Assembly: GCA_011799875.1 (NCBI GenBank)
Contig: CM022297.1
Span: 361,216,921 to 361,280,920 of the forward strand
Length of the DNA: 64,000 nt
Direction of reading: 5' to 3'
Source of the DNA: Thinopyrum elongatum
Lineage: Eukaryota > Streptophyta > Magnoliopsida > Poales > Poaceae
The translations under genes were made by a program, and so were the position numbers. The notes beneath the pieces were generated by a model that saw nothing but the letters and a program-made list of their open reading frames with translations, was not told the origin of the DNA and did no database searches. Below, piece by piece: positions 10,141 through 20,612 of the stretch. Numbering within the stretch: the first letter of the stretch is position 1; each line of letters begins with the position of its first letter.

Positions 10141-11107
10141 CCAATATATCCTAAAGCGAAAATTTGATGGATCCATATTGAACATTGAATTAACTAAATA
10201 CTATCCACTATATTGAGTAGTATGATGTACCGTAAAAAATCTCTATCAGTTTTGAAATCGTTGGGTAAACTGAGTTATTTTGCCCACTTGTAGAAAGCAC
10301 CCATCCTCACTCATTAATAATCTCACGTCAGGATCTGATAACTTCATGAGCATCCAATTGTTGCAATCTTCTTGCAGTACAAATTATAATAAAACTCTGT
10401 AAGACGGTGGAGAGTGAGCGTATGTGTTGACAGCACAGGAGCTTGGAGATAACAGAGCTTATTAGCAGGCTGATACGCTCACATTATTTTTATTCAACAA
10501 TGCCTGCTATGAGTTCTTGGTTCGGTGAAGAAAGCAATTGTCTTAAGACCATACATGCTGATGTTTTGCATCTTTTCACCAAGTCTTAAAGTATAATATG
10601 GTTGATTTTAATTCCACCGACTCAACCATCTTAGTTCTAACTTCAAGCATCCAACCATCCATAGATCCACTAATTCCATTCAACTAGCAAAATAAAAACG
10701 CATAGGATTGACAGTAAAAGAAAACAAACCTGGCGGTCAGAGGTCGACCGAGTTGCGCGAATTTAGCATTGTGAGAGTAGTAGATTGGGTGAACTAGTCC
10801 GCTGAGTCTATGAAATCTCTGCTGGCTGATATTCCCTTCCCTCCCAATGATGTGGTCAATCAGGAAACGATGTCCAGCGGAGGTGTGAAGGCCTGGAGGA
10901 AGAAATTCAGCAAAGTACGTGCTACTACAGAACAAACTGAAATTCTTATGTCATGTCTGAGACCCAAAAACCGAAACCCACAACTTAATTGTAAGCACGT
11001 TTTAAGCACATCAATTAAGCTTCTCGAGGTCCTGAAGGTGGCAAACAACGTTGTGTGAAAGCCAATTCCTGCTATGGTAATCTTTTGTTAACTGAAATCA
11101 TCAGAGG
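10141..11107. other. Unique-looking intergenic sequence
   Basis: No supported gene. The + strand frame at 10810-11058 contains a segment ending KAWRKKFSK right before GTACGTGC, which could be an exon with a donor site, but nothing else supports it. No repeat family was recognised. Confidence 0.4.
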
Positions 11108-11147
11108 ACCATACTTCTGCTACCTTTTTTTTTACCATACTTCTGCT
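11108..11147 (-). mobile_element. Micro-retroinsertion scar with 14-bp duplication
   Basis: ACCATACTTCTGCT occurs at 11108-11121 and again at 11134-11147. Between the copies lie only ACC and nine T. A perfect 14-bp direct repeat around an oligo-T tract is what target-primed insertion of an almost fully truncated poly-A RNA would leave on this strand. Confidence 0.55.
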
Positions 11148-12335
11148 CCCATGCAAAGAGCAAAATTCTCCAGCTCCTCTAGGCAGCAAGGAACCTGAGC
11201 ATGCAGCAACCGAAGTACATCTCCAGCAAGAACACATTTTGTAAGCACTAAGAAATTAAGGTGACCACGGACACATGTTGTGTCCCTTCTGCACGTCCAC
11301 CTCATCTTGAACCCTGGACTGTAGAGTTATCTTTACCTATATATAATAATAAAGTGACTACCGCTTCTGGTCATCCGTCATAAGATTTGCCCCTGAAGTT
11401 ATCTATAATTGCCCCTGAAGTGCGCCGAGGAGGGAGGGAGGGGGGGGGGGGCAAATGCCCTCTTTTTAAAAGTTTATTTTATTTAGATTTTTTTAAAATT
11501 TATTTAAGTGTGTAGATATATTAGGCCCTTGCTTAAGATGGGCCCTAGGCCGCCGCACCTTTTGCCATGGCCTAGGGCCGGCCCTGCATCGCCTTCGGAG
11601 TTGCAGCGGCGGTTGGCCTCTGTTGCGCGGCCGTCGCGGCCGTTTGCTGCCACCGCCGCCACACCATGCTTCGGCGCCGGCGAGCCTGGACACCAGCTCC
11701 GGTGATGAAGATCTCGGGGTTTGATTGATATTTAGCGCGGAAGAAGGCCCGGAAGATTGCTCTTGCTTATTAGTGTCCTCGATTTGGTTAAGTCTTGCAC
11801 TTATTAGTTCCCTCGATTTGACGATCTCTGTCCAAGTTTTTTTATATGTAGCGTGTTAAGTGTGAGTGTTTGGGGCCAACTAGCTAGTGCTGATCAATTC
11901 AAGTTCTATCTGTGTTCGTTTGTGTTAATATGTAATGTTCGTGTGTTAATTAGTACTTTACTAGAAAAATTGCCGTGCATTGCAACGCGAGAGAAAGTAC
12001 CACACTCCCTAATTCAGTAAGAGGGGTTCACTTGTGCTCCATCATGGTGGACCCCGCATACTCCTACCCACACGCACCACACCAACTCTCACCCTGACTC
12101 AACGCTGCCGCTCTACCGATCCGGGAACACCACCTGTGTGCCGCCCTCCCCTCGAGCATCACCTTCTCCTTCTACCCCATGTGTGTTGCTTCATAACGAA
12201 CTAACACATACTTCTTGCCCACGTGCCCCGCAGTGCTGTCTGTCAGCCCCTTACTTGTCATGTGCACCCACTTCTTTCGGTTCATCCCTGTCTCCTCGTC
12301 CCACCCCCGCCATATGCAATCTCCTCCGCTTCTCT
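11148..12335. other. Intergenic sequence with fragments of DNA-transposon type
   Basis: It contains CTATATATAATAATAAAG (about 11338), a G run (11441-11452), GGGCCGGCCCTGC (11575-11587, hAT-like end) and ACTAGAAAAATTGCCGTGC with TTGCAACGCGAGA (about 11961-11993), a motif common at old grass transposon ends. None can be delimited. Frames at 11493-11705 are GC-rich and repetitive, without a recognisable domain. Confidence 0.35.
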
Positions 12336-12373
12336 ATCTCGGTCTTTTTTTTTTTGCGGGATCTCTCGGCCTT
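12336..12373 (-). mobile_element. Micro-retroinsertion scar (imperfect duplication)
   Basis: ATCTCGGTCTT is followed by an oligo-T run and GCGGG, then ATCTCTCGGCCTT. The flanks are an imperfect direct repeat around the same T-run plus GCGG seen at 13536-13550. Confidence 0.4.
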
Positions 12374-12759
12374 TGACTCATGTGACCTCCAAGCTCCAAC
12401 ACCAAGCCATCATGTATACCTTGGACCGAGCTCCCTCGCATTCAATGTACTCTTCCGTTGCATTCTGGTTTCATCATGCATGCTGCCTCCTGCTAGGCTG
12501 ACTAGTACCGGTCGATCAAGCGCAAGAATAGCAAGACCATGTCAGGTTATGATTGAGGCGTTGTCATGGGATGGGAGCTGTTGGGCACGATTGTAGGAAC
12601 AACCGCACTGCTCGGCGTTTTGTGAAAAAGAGAAAAACAAAACACTGCTCCGCTGTTGTGGCCTGGTGGTATTAGAGGATTCCATCAGGACGCCTCTAGA
12701 CAAGCACATAAGTGTATATTGTTTTTATACTTTCTGTCGATCCAGATATAAACAACACA

Positions 12760-12762
<3 letters not shown>

Positions 12763-12801
<39 letters not shown>
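12763..12801. repeat. (AT)n microsatellite
   Basis: About nineteen uninterrupted AT repeats, followed by ACACAC. Confidence 0.95.
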
Positions 12802-12806
<5 letters not shown>

Positions 12807-13060
12807 GTCCATCAGGACTCCTTATCAAATTTCAAACTGTTTTTTTTTTCTAATCTAATCAAGCGTGCACACATTGATTGATAGGACTTTGGGTGTGTGG
12901 AAAAATCGAGCAGGCATACATGGCGATATTCAGAAACATACGTTTTTTCATTATGATTTTGCTCCTGATAAGTAATACAAAAGAACACCCAAGGATGCTT
13001 AGTGCTCGTAAGGGATTAATTACATACCCATAGATAATTAATGGGAAGTACTAAGGAGTA

Positions 13061-13142
13061 CTCCCTCCGTTCCAAATTACTCGTCGTGGTTTTAATTCAA
13101 ATTTGAATTAAAACCACGACGAGTAATTTGGAACGGAGGGAG
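13061..13142. mobile_element. Stowaway MITE, perfect 82-bp palindrome
   Basis: It begins CTCCCTCCGTTCCAAATTAC and ends with the exact reverse complement; the two 41-base arms pair without a mismatch and without a loop. TA dinucleotides flank it at 13059-13060 and 13143-13144, the Tc1/mariner-type target duplication. It has no coding capacity and would have been moved by a mariner-like transposase. Confidence 0.95.
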
Positions 13143-13521
13143 TACGTTGCAACAGGAATAATCATTCCAGTACAAAGGACAGATGTTGTTCTCGCTGGGA
13201 ACTGAACTCCGACAGTACTAGGACACCGCTGAGGAAGAGGCTGTTTCTTGTGCTCTCACTCATCCACATGAACGGTACACTGGCCCGGTAATCTTGAAAA
13301 TCGACTGCTCGCAGTTTTTGAGGCGCTGCAATTCACTGGGACCTGCAGATCAAGACTATTTGTTGGGTATGTAGATATTAGGGAGCAGATGAATCATTTT
13401 CAGTAGTGCTGCACATCCCTGATGCGTCGAGAGTGCAACCAAGTAGATCATGGGCTGGCTAGCTAGGGAGGGTCCATGGCCAAGTTCAGTCCTTCATTTG
13501 TATGGACAATGATGCGATTAA

Positions 13522-13564
13522 TGATGAAAAGTCTTTTTTTTTTTGCGGATTGATGAAAAGTCTT
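13522..13564 (-). mobile_element. Micro-retroinsertion scar with 14-bp duplication
   Basis: TGATGAAAAGTCTT occurs at 13522-13535 and 13551-13564. The 15 bases between them are nine T followed by GCGGAT. This fits insertion of a tail-only retrotranscript (minus strand ATCCGC then poly-A). Confidence 0.6.
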
Positions 13565-13727
13565 AATACAACTGTTACGATGATTGGCGATTTTATAAGC
13601 CGTTCATCCACCCTGATCTGACGGTAGGAAAATAGGAGTAACGAGGAGTTATAAAACTAAAATTACGGGAAATTACGTGTAACGGTGGGACAGTTACAAA
13701 TTTTTTGTGGGACCAGTTAATTTTTCT

Positions 13728-13880
13728 AAGACTACTCATAGTGGAAGTAACATAGGTCGTAATATCACACATATCTAGATAAAGTAGATGATGTGGCCAG
13801 CAATAAATGAAGAAAGAGAGAAAGTAGTAACATAGCTAGTTGCCGGTAGTAGTAGTATGAGTAACTAGTCTAGTCTAAGG
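13728..13880. mobile_element. MITE-like element (probable)
   Basis: It starts AGACTACTCATAGTGGAAGTAACATAGG in meaning but only the first part is diagnostic: GACTACTCATAGTGG with following AACATCAC-like text is a motif I remember from abundant Triticeae MITEs. The right end is not convincingly inverted, so the limits are approximate. Confidence 0.35.
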
Positions 13881-13988
13881 GTAAATCCGTCACACACGAT
13901 AGCCTGCGGTGCCCACATCGAACCCACGTATCTACCTAGTCGGCCACGCCGCCGCGGGGATTAGGGATCGCCACCGCATGGCCCAGCC

Positions 13989-14335
13989 ATGGCCACGTCG
14001 CCGCCGTCCACCTCTGCCATGGCCGGCCTAGCGCCGCCGTCCACGTGCGCCATGACCGGCCTAGCGCCTCTGTCCACCTCCTCCGTGGCTGCCATAGCGC
14101 CGCTGTCCACCTCCCCCATGTCCGCCTCAGCGCCGTCGCCTGCCTCCACCGTGCTCACCCCACTGCCGTTGTTTACCTCGACCATGGCCCCCAGCAGCTC
14201 TTCCCATCACCAATCCATCCCCCTATCCCACCATTCCCATCGCCGGCAAGGTCCGCCAGAAGAGGCCGACATGAATCCCCAAGATCAAGATCCAAGAGGA
14301 CTAGGATGATTGCAGCGTCAGAGAAGAATTTGTAA
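13989..14335 (+). pseudogene. Coding-like exon with a minisatellite core
   Basis: A GC-rich stretch in which a unit of roughly 40 bases (core CC(G/T)CC(G/A)TCCAC(C/G)TC, then GCCATG(G/A)CCGGCCTAGCGCC) recurs about four times near 14004-14140. One frame gives repeats of the form APPSTxAMxGL; another gives an Arg/Ser-rich tail (RRGRHESPRSRSKRTRM). A possible donor AGGTAAAC follows at 14348. No family recognised. The reading frames disagree, so it is probably a broken first exon. Confidence 0.35.
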
Positions 14336-14339
14336 CAAT

Positions 14340-16786
14340 CTACAATAAGGTAAACCCCCTCTTCCAATCAGCATAAAAGCTCCAAGTTCTCCCCTTTGTT
14401 CTCCAATTAGCATATTCTCTGGATGGTTGCAGGTTCGAGTAGAAACACATCAATGAGGTCTTGTTTCACTAGGATAACAGAACACATAATCTGTACAAAT
14501 AGGATGCAGTATTTTCATTTGCTGAGTTGATGAATAAGGTTTAGTTCATCTTATACCAGAATGGCATGAATCATGATACTGATGTGCTTCCATGGCAAAA
14601 ATAATTCTACAACACTAGAAACTCCACATGTGTGTACTAGATAACAGGAGTAGCCAGATAACAGGACATACAAGAGGAATATTACAAGTGTTGAAAATTA
14701 ACAGTAACTAGTAGGCTATCAGTTACTGTTAATTTTTGTATAGAGTTTATATCACTAAATTCACAATTGCAGATCTAGCATAAAAATGGGTAGTATAAGA
14801 AGTAATATTTTCTTCTGTTCATGTACTCAAAATGTAAAAGAAATTACCACTACAATTATCCGAAGAAAAAATAATCTAAATCAAAAGGAAATGGTTGAGA
14901 CTCCAAGGAAATAAATGTTTAAAGACAAGCCATACATATTTACATTTCAAGTCATACATAGATATTAAGCAGTAGAACTGACTGATTAGAATCCTTTGAA
15001 ACTAAATACACCCAGTTTGCTAGACAAATTTAACTTGCTCACTTCATTCTGCTTGCATTACTTCATCTCCTTTGGTCTCTGCATACTTTCTGATGAAATT
15101 CTAAAGCTCTGTTTGCGTATCACGGATTGCAACCAACCTGAACTTTCTGCATTGCAGTGTCATGCCCAACTAAATTCCACAACAAGCTAGCTTGAACTAT
15201 CTGAATAGCTTGAATTACAGAAGCAGTAGCAGTAGCGGTCAGTACTGAAGTTGATCTACTTGGATGATTTTATTGTTATGTCTTAAAATTTCTAGTGCCT
15301 CTCGCTTCATAAGAAAAGACTAAATCTCTCAGATATTACGTTTTTATCTGGAAGCTGCTCCATTCTTTGTTATATACTTCTGTTTAACTCAGTATCACAT
15401 TATATATGTACTGCTACTACTGTTTTCTAAATGCATTTACTTCAGCGTCCACAGAGCCTTTTGAGTATACTTTTATTTCCAGAGGACGCATCCTGAGTGA
15501 CTACAGGAGCAGTTTTTCTTGCTCCAGTGTCGAGGCTCAGAACAACTGGTTAGTAAGTTTTTCTTTTGTTCTTCACAGAATTGATTACCGCAATTAATCT
15601 CATAATTTCTGTGTTTTTTGTTTTGCAGACCTAGACAGATATGAAGGCACATAATTAGAGCCAGAGGGAGAAGGTCAAGGTATATGTGATAATTTATATT
15701 CCCTAGGAAAATATATGATGAAGCTTCAGTCAACATATCCTTACCTGGGAAGATATTTAGTTCACAAAAGGGCTATAAACACAACATAATAATATGGATT
15801 TTGTACAAGAATCAGCCCCAATGAAACTTGGACAGCTAATAGGCTTATATGGCTGCTACACTCATGGGTACACAAACCATTTTTAAGTTGATGAGAAAAC
15901 AACAGAAAATAAATGATTGAAGAACATAATTATTTGTAAGTTGTCACATGTTATGAAGATCATAATTGTTTCTAAGTTGTCACATAATAATATGGATGTT
16001 TTCTGTTCTAAGAACTACACTACTATAGTACTCGAGATAGAGAAGAAATGTCATTGTCTATTGCTTCTTCACCATAGACACATGGGTTGTATAGCTCAGG
16101 CATTACAAGACTATTTTGACTGAACAAAGTAGTAGAAGTTAAAGCCTGATAACAATGAATTACTGAAAGGCATATCAACCAGACATTTGGCGGAAGTGCT
16201 CTCTCCTAGCTGTGAGATATCTGTAACACTTGTGTCGCCTTATATTGAATATTTTCAGTCGACTGAACATTTCAAAGATTGCGCTAGTTGGTTTGCTGAA
16301 TCTGGAAACGACATTTGGTTCTGATAGATGATAGGTTGACATATATCTGTTGTGTATCTGACTGTCTGTACACATATTTTGCTTTTTTAGGGCTACACTT
16401 GGTTTGCTATAGAAATTAGCTAATTATTCCTGTTAAGAATTTGATCACCTTTAATCAAGTATCTTCTCGTGGAGGTGTTGATGAAGGACCCCTCCAACGT
16501 GCCAAAGATCAGCACATGGAGCTGCCGGAGCCGGACGGCCCAACCTCACCGCCGACAGAAAAGTGCAGTATGGTGCATGGCGTCATCATCCATGGTGGAT
16601 CGATGGAGGATCACAGCACCACACGTTGTCACAGCTTCACTTCTGGAATGGTATGGTTGATGGCACCAGCCCTTCTCCTTTCAAAGATGGAGGTCACGGG
16701 TTTGCAGGGGGCAGGCTGGAGTTTTTTTTTTAATTGTTTGAATATATCTTTATTTCATTTCAGATTGTTTTAAGTCTCGCGTACTA
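14340..16786. other. AT-rich region with exon-like islands but no gene model
   Basis: Splice-like signals occur, such as TTTTATTTCCAG before about 15480, GTTAGTAAG near 15549 and TTTGTTTTGCAG before 15630, but the intervening frames contain stops and match nothing I know. A hairpin lies at 14694-14736. 16441-16770 is moderately GC-rich without a recognisable domain. It may be a non-coding transcript or a decayed gene. Confidence 0.3.
14694..14736. repeat. 16-bp inverted repeat (hairpin)
   Basis: AAAATTAACAGTAACT (14694-14709) pairs perfectly with AGTTACTGTTAATTTT (14721-14736) across an 11-base loop. It is probably a remnant of a small foldback element. Confidence 0.7.
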
Positions 16787-16850
16787 CTCCCTCCGCTCCC
16801 TCCGTTCACAAATATAAAATGTTTGTAACTTATATTTGTGAACGGAAGGG
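16787..16850. mobile_element. Short Stowaway-like MITE
   Basis: Left part CCTCCGTTCACAAATATAA and right part TTATATTTGTGAACGGAAGG are near-perfect inverses around a short centre. TA flanks it at 16785-16786 and 16851-16852. The left end carries an extra CTCCCTCCG-like duplication. It is an internally shortened copy of the CTCCCTCCGTTC family. Confidence 0.75.
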
Positions 16851-17238
16851 TACTTCATATGAGCTTCTATCTATAAACTTTCTGCAGTCTATTTGTGATA
16901 ACTTCTCTCCAAGGTAGGAGCCACTTTTGTATGTTTACTTCTTATGATTCATTCTATGTTGTCAAATTCTCGTTCATTTGGTGAGCTTGTGTAATATCTG
17001 TGTTCGTTGATCATGGCCAAGTAAATCAAATTAAATTTCCTGTTAAGGTCTGATGCTTACTTGCATAGGATAGTGAAATAATCAAATAATAACAAAGCAA
17101 AGAAAAGGTTGCCGCCTTGGAACTGAGTCCAGTTCTTAACCACAAGCTTCTTCAAGGATAAGCAGCAACATTACAGATAATTTAGCTTTGCACGATCCTA
17201 TGCACTTTTTATGCAAATCTGAATAATCTCGCTTCAAT

Positions 17239-17505
17239 CTAATAAAAATGCATCATCTTCTCTACAGCTTCTAACAGCCGCCAGTAAAAACTGATAATCT
17301 TCTCTACAACAATCTTGAGCTCCTTTATCTTCTCTTGTTGTGCAACATCCTTCTTATCATGTTCTTGCGCCTTCCCTTCCAGCTCTTCTAACCACCCATC
17401 CTGAAATTGCAGAGTTTTTACAATCAAAAATTGCACTGCGGTATTGATGTAAGCATATCTGTTTCCCCATTTACTGCTGCCTTGTGTATGGATCATTGTG
17501 GACAT
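17239..17505 (-). pseudogene. Coiled-coil-coding fragment, unrecognised
   Basis: The minus strand encodes a Lys/Glu-rich helical stretch (DGWLEELEGKAQEHDKKD then QEKIKELKIVVEKI). TTGTAAAAACTCTGCAATTTCAG just before the GATGGGTGG codons looks like an intron end, which would leave a short coiled-coil exon of about 160 bases. Such helices occur in many plant proteins, including transposon-associated ones; I cannot name it. Confidence 0.3.
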
Positions 17506-18220
17506 TAAAGATGATACCTGAGCTAGTCAAAGCAGATGACACTGCCAGATTGTTCTTTTGAACTTTTGGAGAGTCGGAGGTTGAGTATCTAGAGTTCCAT
17601 TCACTGCCTCTGTAGATTAATATCTGCTCATTGTCAATTGACAGAAGAACACAAGGAACAAGATCCTACATATAGAGAACCACATAATTTTAGTTTAGGG
17701 TATAAGAAAGTATATACATGATATATTTCCATCATCTGTAACTACAGGGTAACATAACGGCTATGGGGGGATGAGAACCTTCAGCTTTGCTACATATAGA
17801 GAACCCTCGCAATCAATATTTCACCAAATCATTTCCCTCAAAAGCATCCCGAACCTCCTTTACAAGATTGATATATATTCCATTTTCGCTGCAAAACCAA
17901 GGAGTAAAATAACACTTGTTTATTCTCATGTCCTGGTCAATACGGATGAAGAAACACATACATCTACAGTCTATTTTACAACAAGTAACTTTTGTACATA
18001 TAGAACAAGTTACCTACATGATACAGTGGATAGGCAGGATACAAATCATGGAAATAGCAAATGTCTATGATCTCGTATCCTTGGCATACAACCTCACAAA
18101 CAAATTTGGAATCAGTTCTGTTGCCAGTAGGGTCAAAATTAGCATTCATTTGGAATAATGAGCTCATGGTTATCCAGTAGCGGTAGTTGTGCGTCAGGAG
18201 TATCTGTAGAGGATGACCCA

Positions 18221-18460
18221 CAACTATGGGTCGGCTCACTGCTATTGATCTTACTCGTTCGGGCTCACTGCTATCGATCTTAGTCGTTCGGGCCCATAAG
18301 TACCGACCTTATAGTCGGCTGGGTCCACAAGTATCGATCTTACTCGTCATAACCCACAACCATCGGTTTTAGTCGTCTGAGTCTATAAGTACTGATGTTA
18401 GTTGTTCGGACCCATAAGTGCCAATTTTAGTCGTCCGGACTACCCATAATTAGTAGTTGT
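18221..18460. repeat. ~29-bp tandem repeat, about 8 units
   Basis: The unit is close to CGGGCCCATAAGTACCGAT followed by CTTAGTCGTT. About eight diverged copies follow one another, with TC(A/G)CTGCTAT, CATAAGTACC, CACAAGTATC and CACAACCATC variants at the same place in each unit. The array looks like the subterminal repeats of a DNA transposon, but no terminal inverted repeat was found nearby. Confidence 0.75.
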
Positions 18461-18815
18461 ACTGGCCGTAGTAGCCTGTAAGAAACTAAGAGCACACCAC
18501 CATAAAAACACAAGGGCACAGGAGAATTGCAATAATCAAAAGAAGCACTTCAATAACAACAAATGTTGCCCAGTGAACATTCAAAACCTGAGGTAATGCT
18601 TGTCTTGCCTGCGCCTATTCCAATTCACCCCGAATGAAATGGCTCTAAATCTTGTTAACGTTACGTCAGCATCTCAAGTTCAAAAACCAAAATAGGTGCC
18701 AGCTTTCCACCTCTCGTTTGATAAGGAGGGGAATTTCTATTCATGTATATGCGGGGGAGTAAAGTTTGTCATGTCTTTAACCGAGAACAGGAAAATCAGA
18801 CATCATGCGGCACTG

Positions 18816-19081
18816 TCAGAAACCCATTCCGCTCATATCCTGCATACGCATAGCAATTCTGGCCTTTGTCGCCTGGAGCTTAGCAACTGCGGCCTCTGTG
18901 GTTGCCATCAACTGAGAAACCTGTACTAGAAACATAGATTATCATACAAGCTTGACTGTTTCTGTCATGGTCGTACAAAGGTATATGGTTAGAGAACTTG
19001 AGATTTATGCATCTTGAAGTGTAGTTTGGATCACTTTCACAGGGTCAATGATACCAGCCTTGATCATGTCAACATACTCCT
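18816..19081 (-). pseudogene. Chaperonin-60 (GroEL type) 3' gene fragment
   Basis: Two minus-strand exons can be read. The first (about 19081 to 19008) follows the acceptor TTACTGTAG and gives EEYVDMIKAGIIDPVKVI, matching the GEYVDMVKxGIIDPLKVIRTAL block near the C-terminus of mitochondrial chaperonin-60. The second (18920-18816, 35 codons) follows the acceptor TTTCTAGTACAG and reads VSQLMATTEAAVAKL..., matching VSSLMTTTEA, with an atypical tail ending MSGMGF and a stop. Between them the expected donor is replaced by a TAA after LQDA. Chaperonin-60 forms the folding cage of mitochondria and plastids, but only its last few dozen residues are here. It is either a captured fragment or the tail of a decayed gene. 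Confidence 0.65.
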
Positions 19082-20413
19082 CTACAGTAAGAAAGCGCAT
19101 CAATCAACTACTGGACCGCTATATTACTCGATTGCTGAAATATGTATTTTGTTACAGAAGCTCAAATTCAGAATGAATATCTAAAACACAGTAACTATGA
19201 ATGTTTGTTTTTGTACATTTGCAGCGACGAGTTCCAACTTGCTTGTACGAATCTTCGGCTCTAAGAAAAAAAAGCCCGACCCACCCTCCCGCGTCGCCCC
19301 CACGCGGCAACGGGGAGGAACCCTAGAGCGCCGCCGCCAGCTCCCTTCCCCACCTCCTCCTCCTCCCTCACCGCCAGGTGATGTTGATCTTTGCTTTATT
19401 TATAAAGCAGGGCGGAAGCCTTTTTCGGTACATTTGCAGCGACACCCAAATGCCATCTTCAGGTACTGATTGTTCTACCGCAAGAGGAGATAGAGAAACA
19501 TGTTAGTAAATGAGTGGTACTATTGCCTCATACATTTTTATTTAGATGTAAAGATGAATTATTGGACATCTATTTTTTTAAATGTCATTCAGATAATTAT
19601 ATTTCACTCTGATGTTCTCTGGCCTTCAGTATGTCCTGTGACAAACTTGTAAAAAATCCCATGCTTCATAAACAAAACACAGCCTCTGGACTATTTGATT
19701 TGCATCAGGATGTATCCTTGTATGTTCCTCTTATTGCGTTAGGAAAATGTCTCCCGTGGCAACACACGAGCACATACCTGGATTGTTATAAACTGAAAAC
19801 CTTCATCCTCACTTACAAACGTCTTGATGACAATGCCATGGTACTCGGATAGACTCTCCGCCCATAAATCGGCCATGCCTTCCTGCATATCACATACAAA
19901 TAAACCATAGGTTTCACCAACCTAGCAAACCCACATGTGGGAATGTCACAAAGGCAACTGGATTGGAAAAATATGTGAACAAAGCTCAACATAACACGAA
20001 TGACAAAGAAATACCGCATGCAAATGAAAGGAGAAAATCAACATTTCTTATAAACAAAAAGGCACAGATTTTCAATGGTTACTATAAACACAAGGATGCA
20101 GGTGTTGGTACGTGCAAGATATATAAGTGAATATTGTGCTATATCACTCAACTGCTGGCAAACCAAGTAGTATCTCAAATAGTACATTGGTGTTATGATC
20201 TTGACCATTACACCTACTTCATCGATTCATTCACGTCATGAACCAACTAAAAACGGTCCCCAATTTCATCCAAGACACTTCCCAATTCAGTCTGATGCAC
20301 GCAAGGACCATCTTTCACAACATCTATGTGGGAAGATTGTAGAAAAACAAAAGGCACGCTGCAGCTAAATATTAACACCATCATTTGGTCAAGAGACTTG
20401 CAAAGGGGAATGA
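19082..20413. other. Intergenic or intronic sequence
   Basis: Besides one exon-like block (19778-19882) it holds a Pro/Arg-rich frame on the + strand (19265-19380) and on the minus strand a segment SSHIDVVKDGPCVHQ near 20275-20335. A similar SSHVDVGEDGPSV reads at about 21056-21098, so a local duplication of a coding-like piece is likely. No gene can be assembled. Confidence 0.35.
19778..19882 (-). pseudogene. Isolated exon-like block, 35 codons
   Basis: On the minus strand an open block of exactly 105 bases lies between an acceptor (GATATGCAG) and a donor (GTATGTGC). It starts EGMADLWAESLSEYHG and continues with IVIKTFVSEDEGFQF and ITIQ. Both junctions are in phase 0. I do not recognise the protein. 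It lies upstream of the chaperonin-60 fragment on the same strand but does not belong to that protein. Confidence 0.4.
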
Positions 20414-20612
20414 GGGCCAGTTCTTTTGGGCGATTCTCCAAGAATCACCCCCCTCCCCAGCTTCTCCCAGAATCGCCACTCTAATTTTTTTTTACAATCC
20501 TAGCTAATTAGACCTTAACTAGATAGGATTGTAAAAAAAAAATGAAGTGGCGATTCTGGGAGAAGCTGGGGAGGGGGGCGATTCTGGGAGAATCGCCCAA
20601 AAGAACTGGCCC
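20414..20612. mobile_element. Foldback MITE, Tourist-like, TGA duplication
   Basis: The arms start GGGCCAGTTCTTTTGGGCG and end with its exact complement. Pairing continues with small differences for most of the 199 bp (shared GATTCT, CTTCTCCCAGAATCGCCACT and TTACAATCCTA blocks). TGA flanks both sides (20411-20413, 20613-20615). A 3-bp duplication and a GGGCC start suggest the PIF/Harbinger (Tourist) group. No coding capacity. Confidence 0.85.

Noticed and set aside
12138..12596. 152-codon + frame
   Set aside because: Low-complexity Pro/Ser-rich translation with no domain; it spans one of the poly-T insertion scars.
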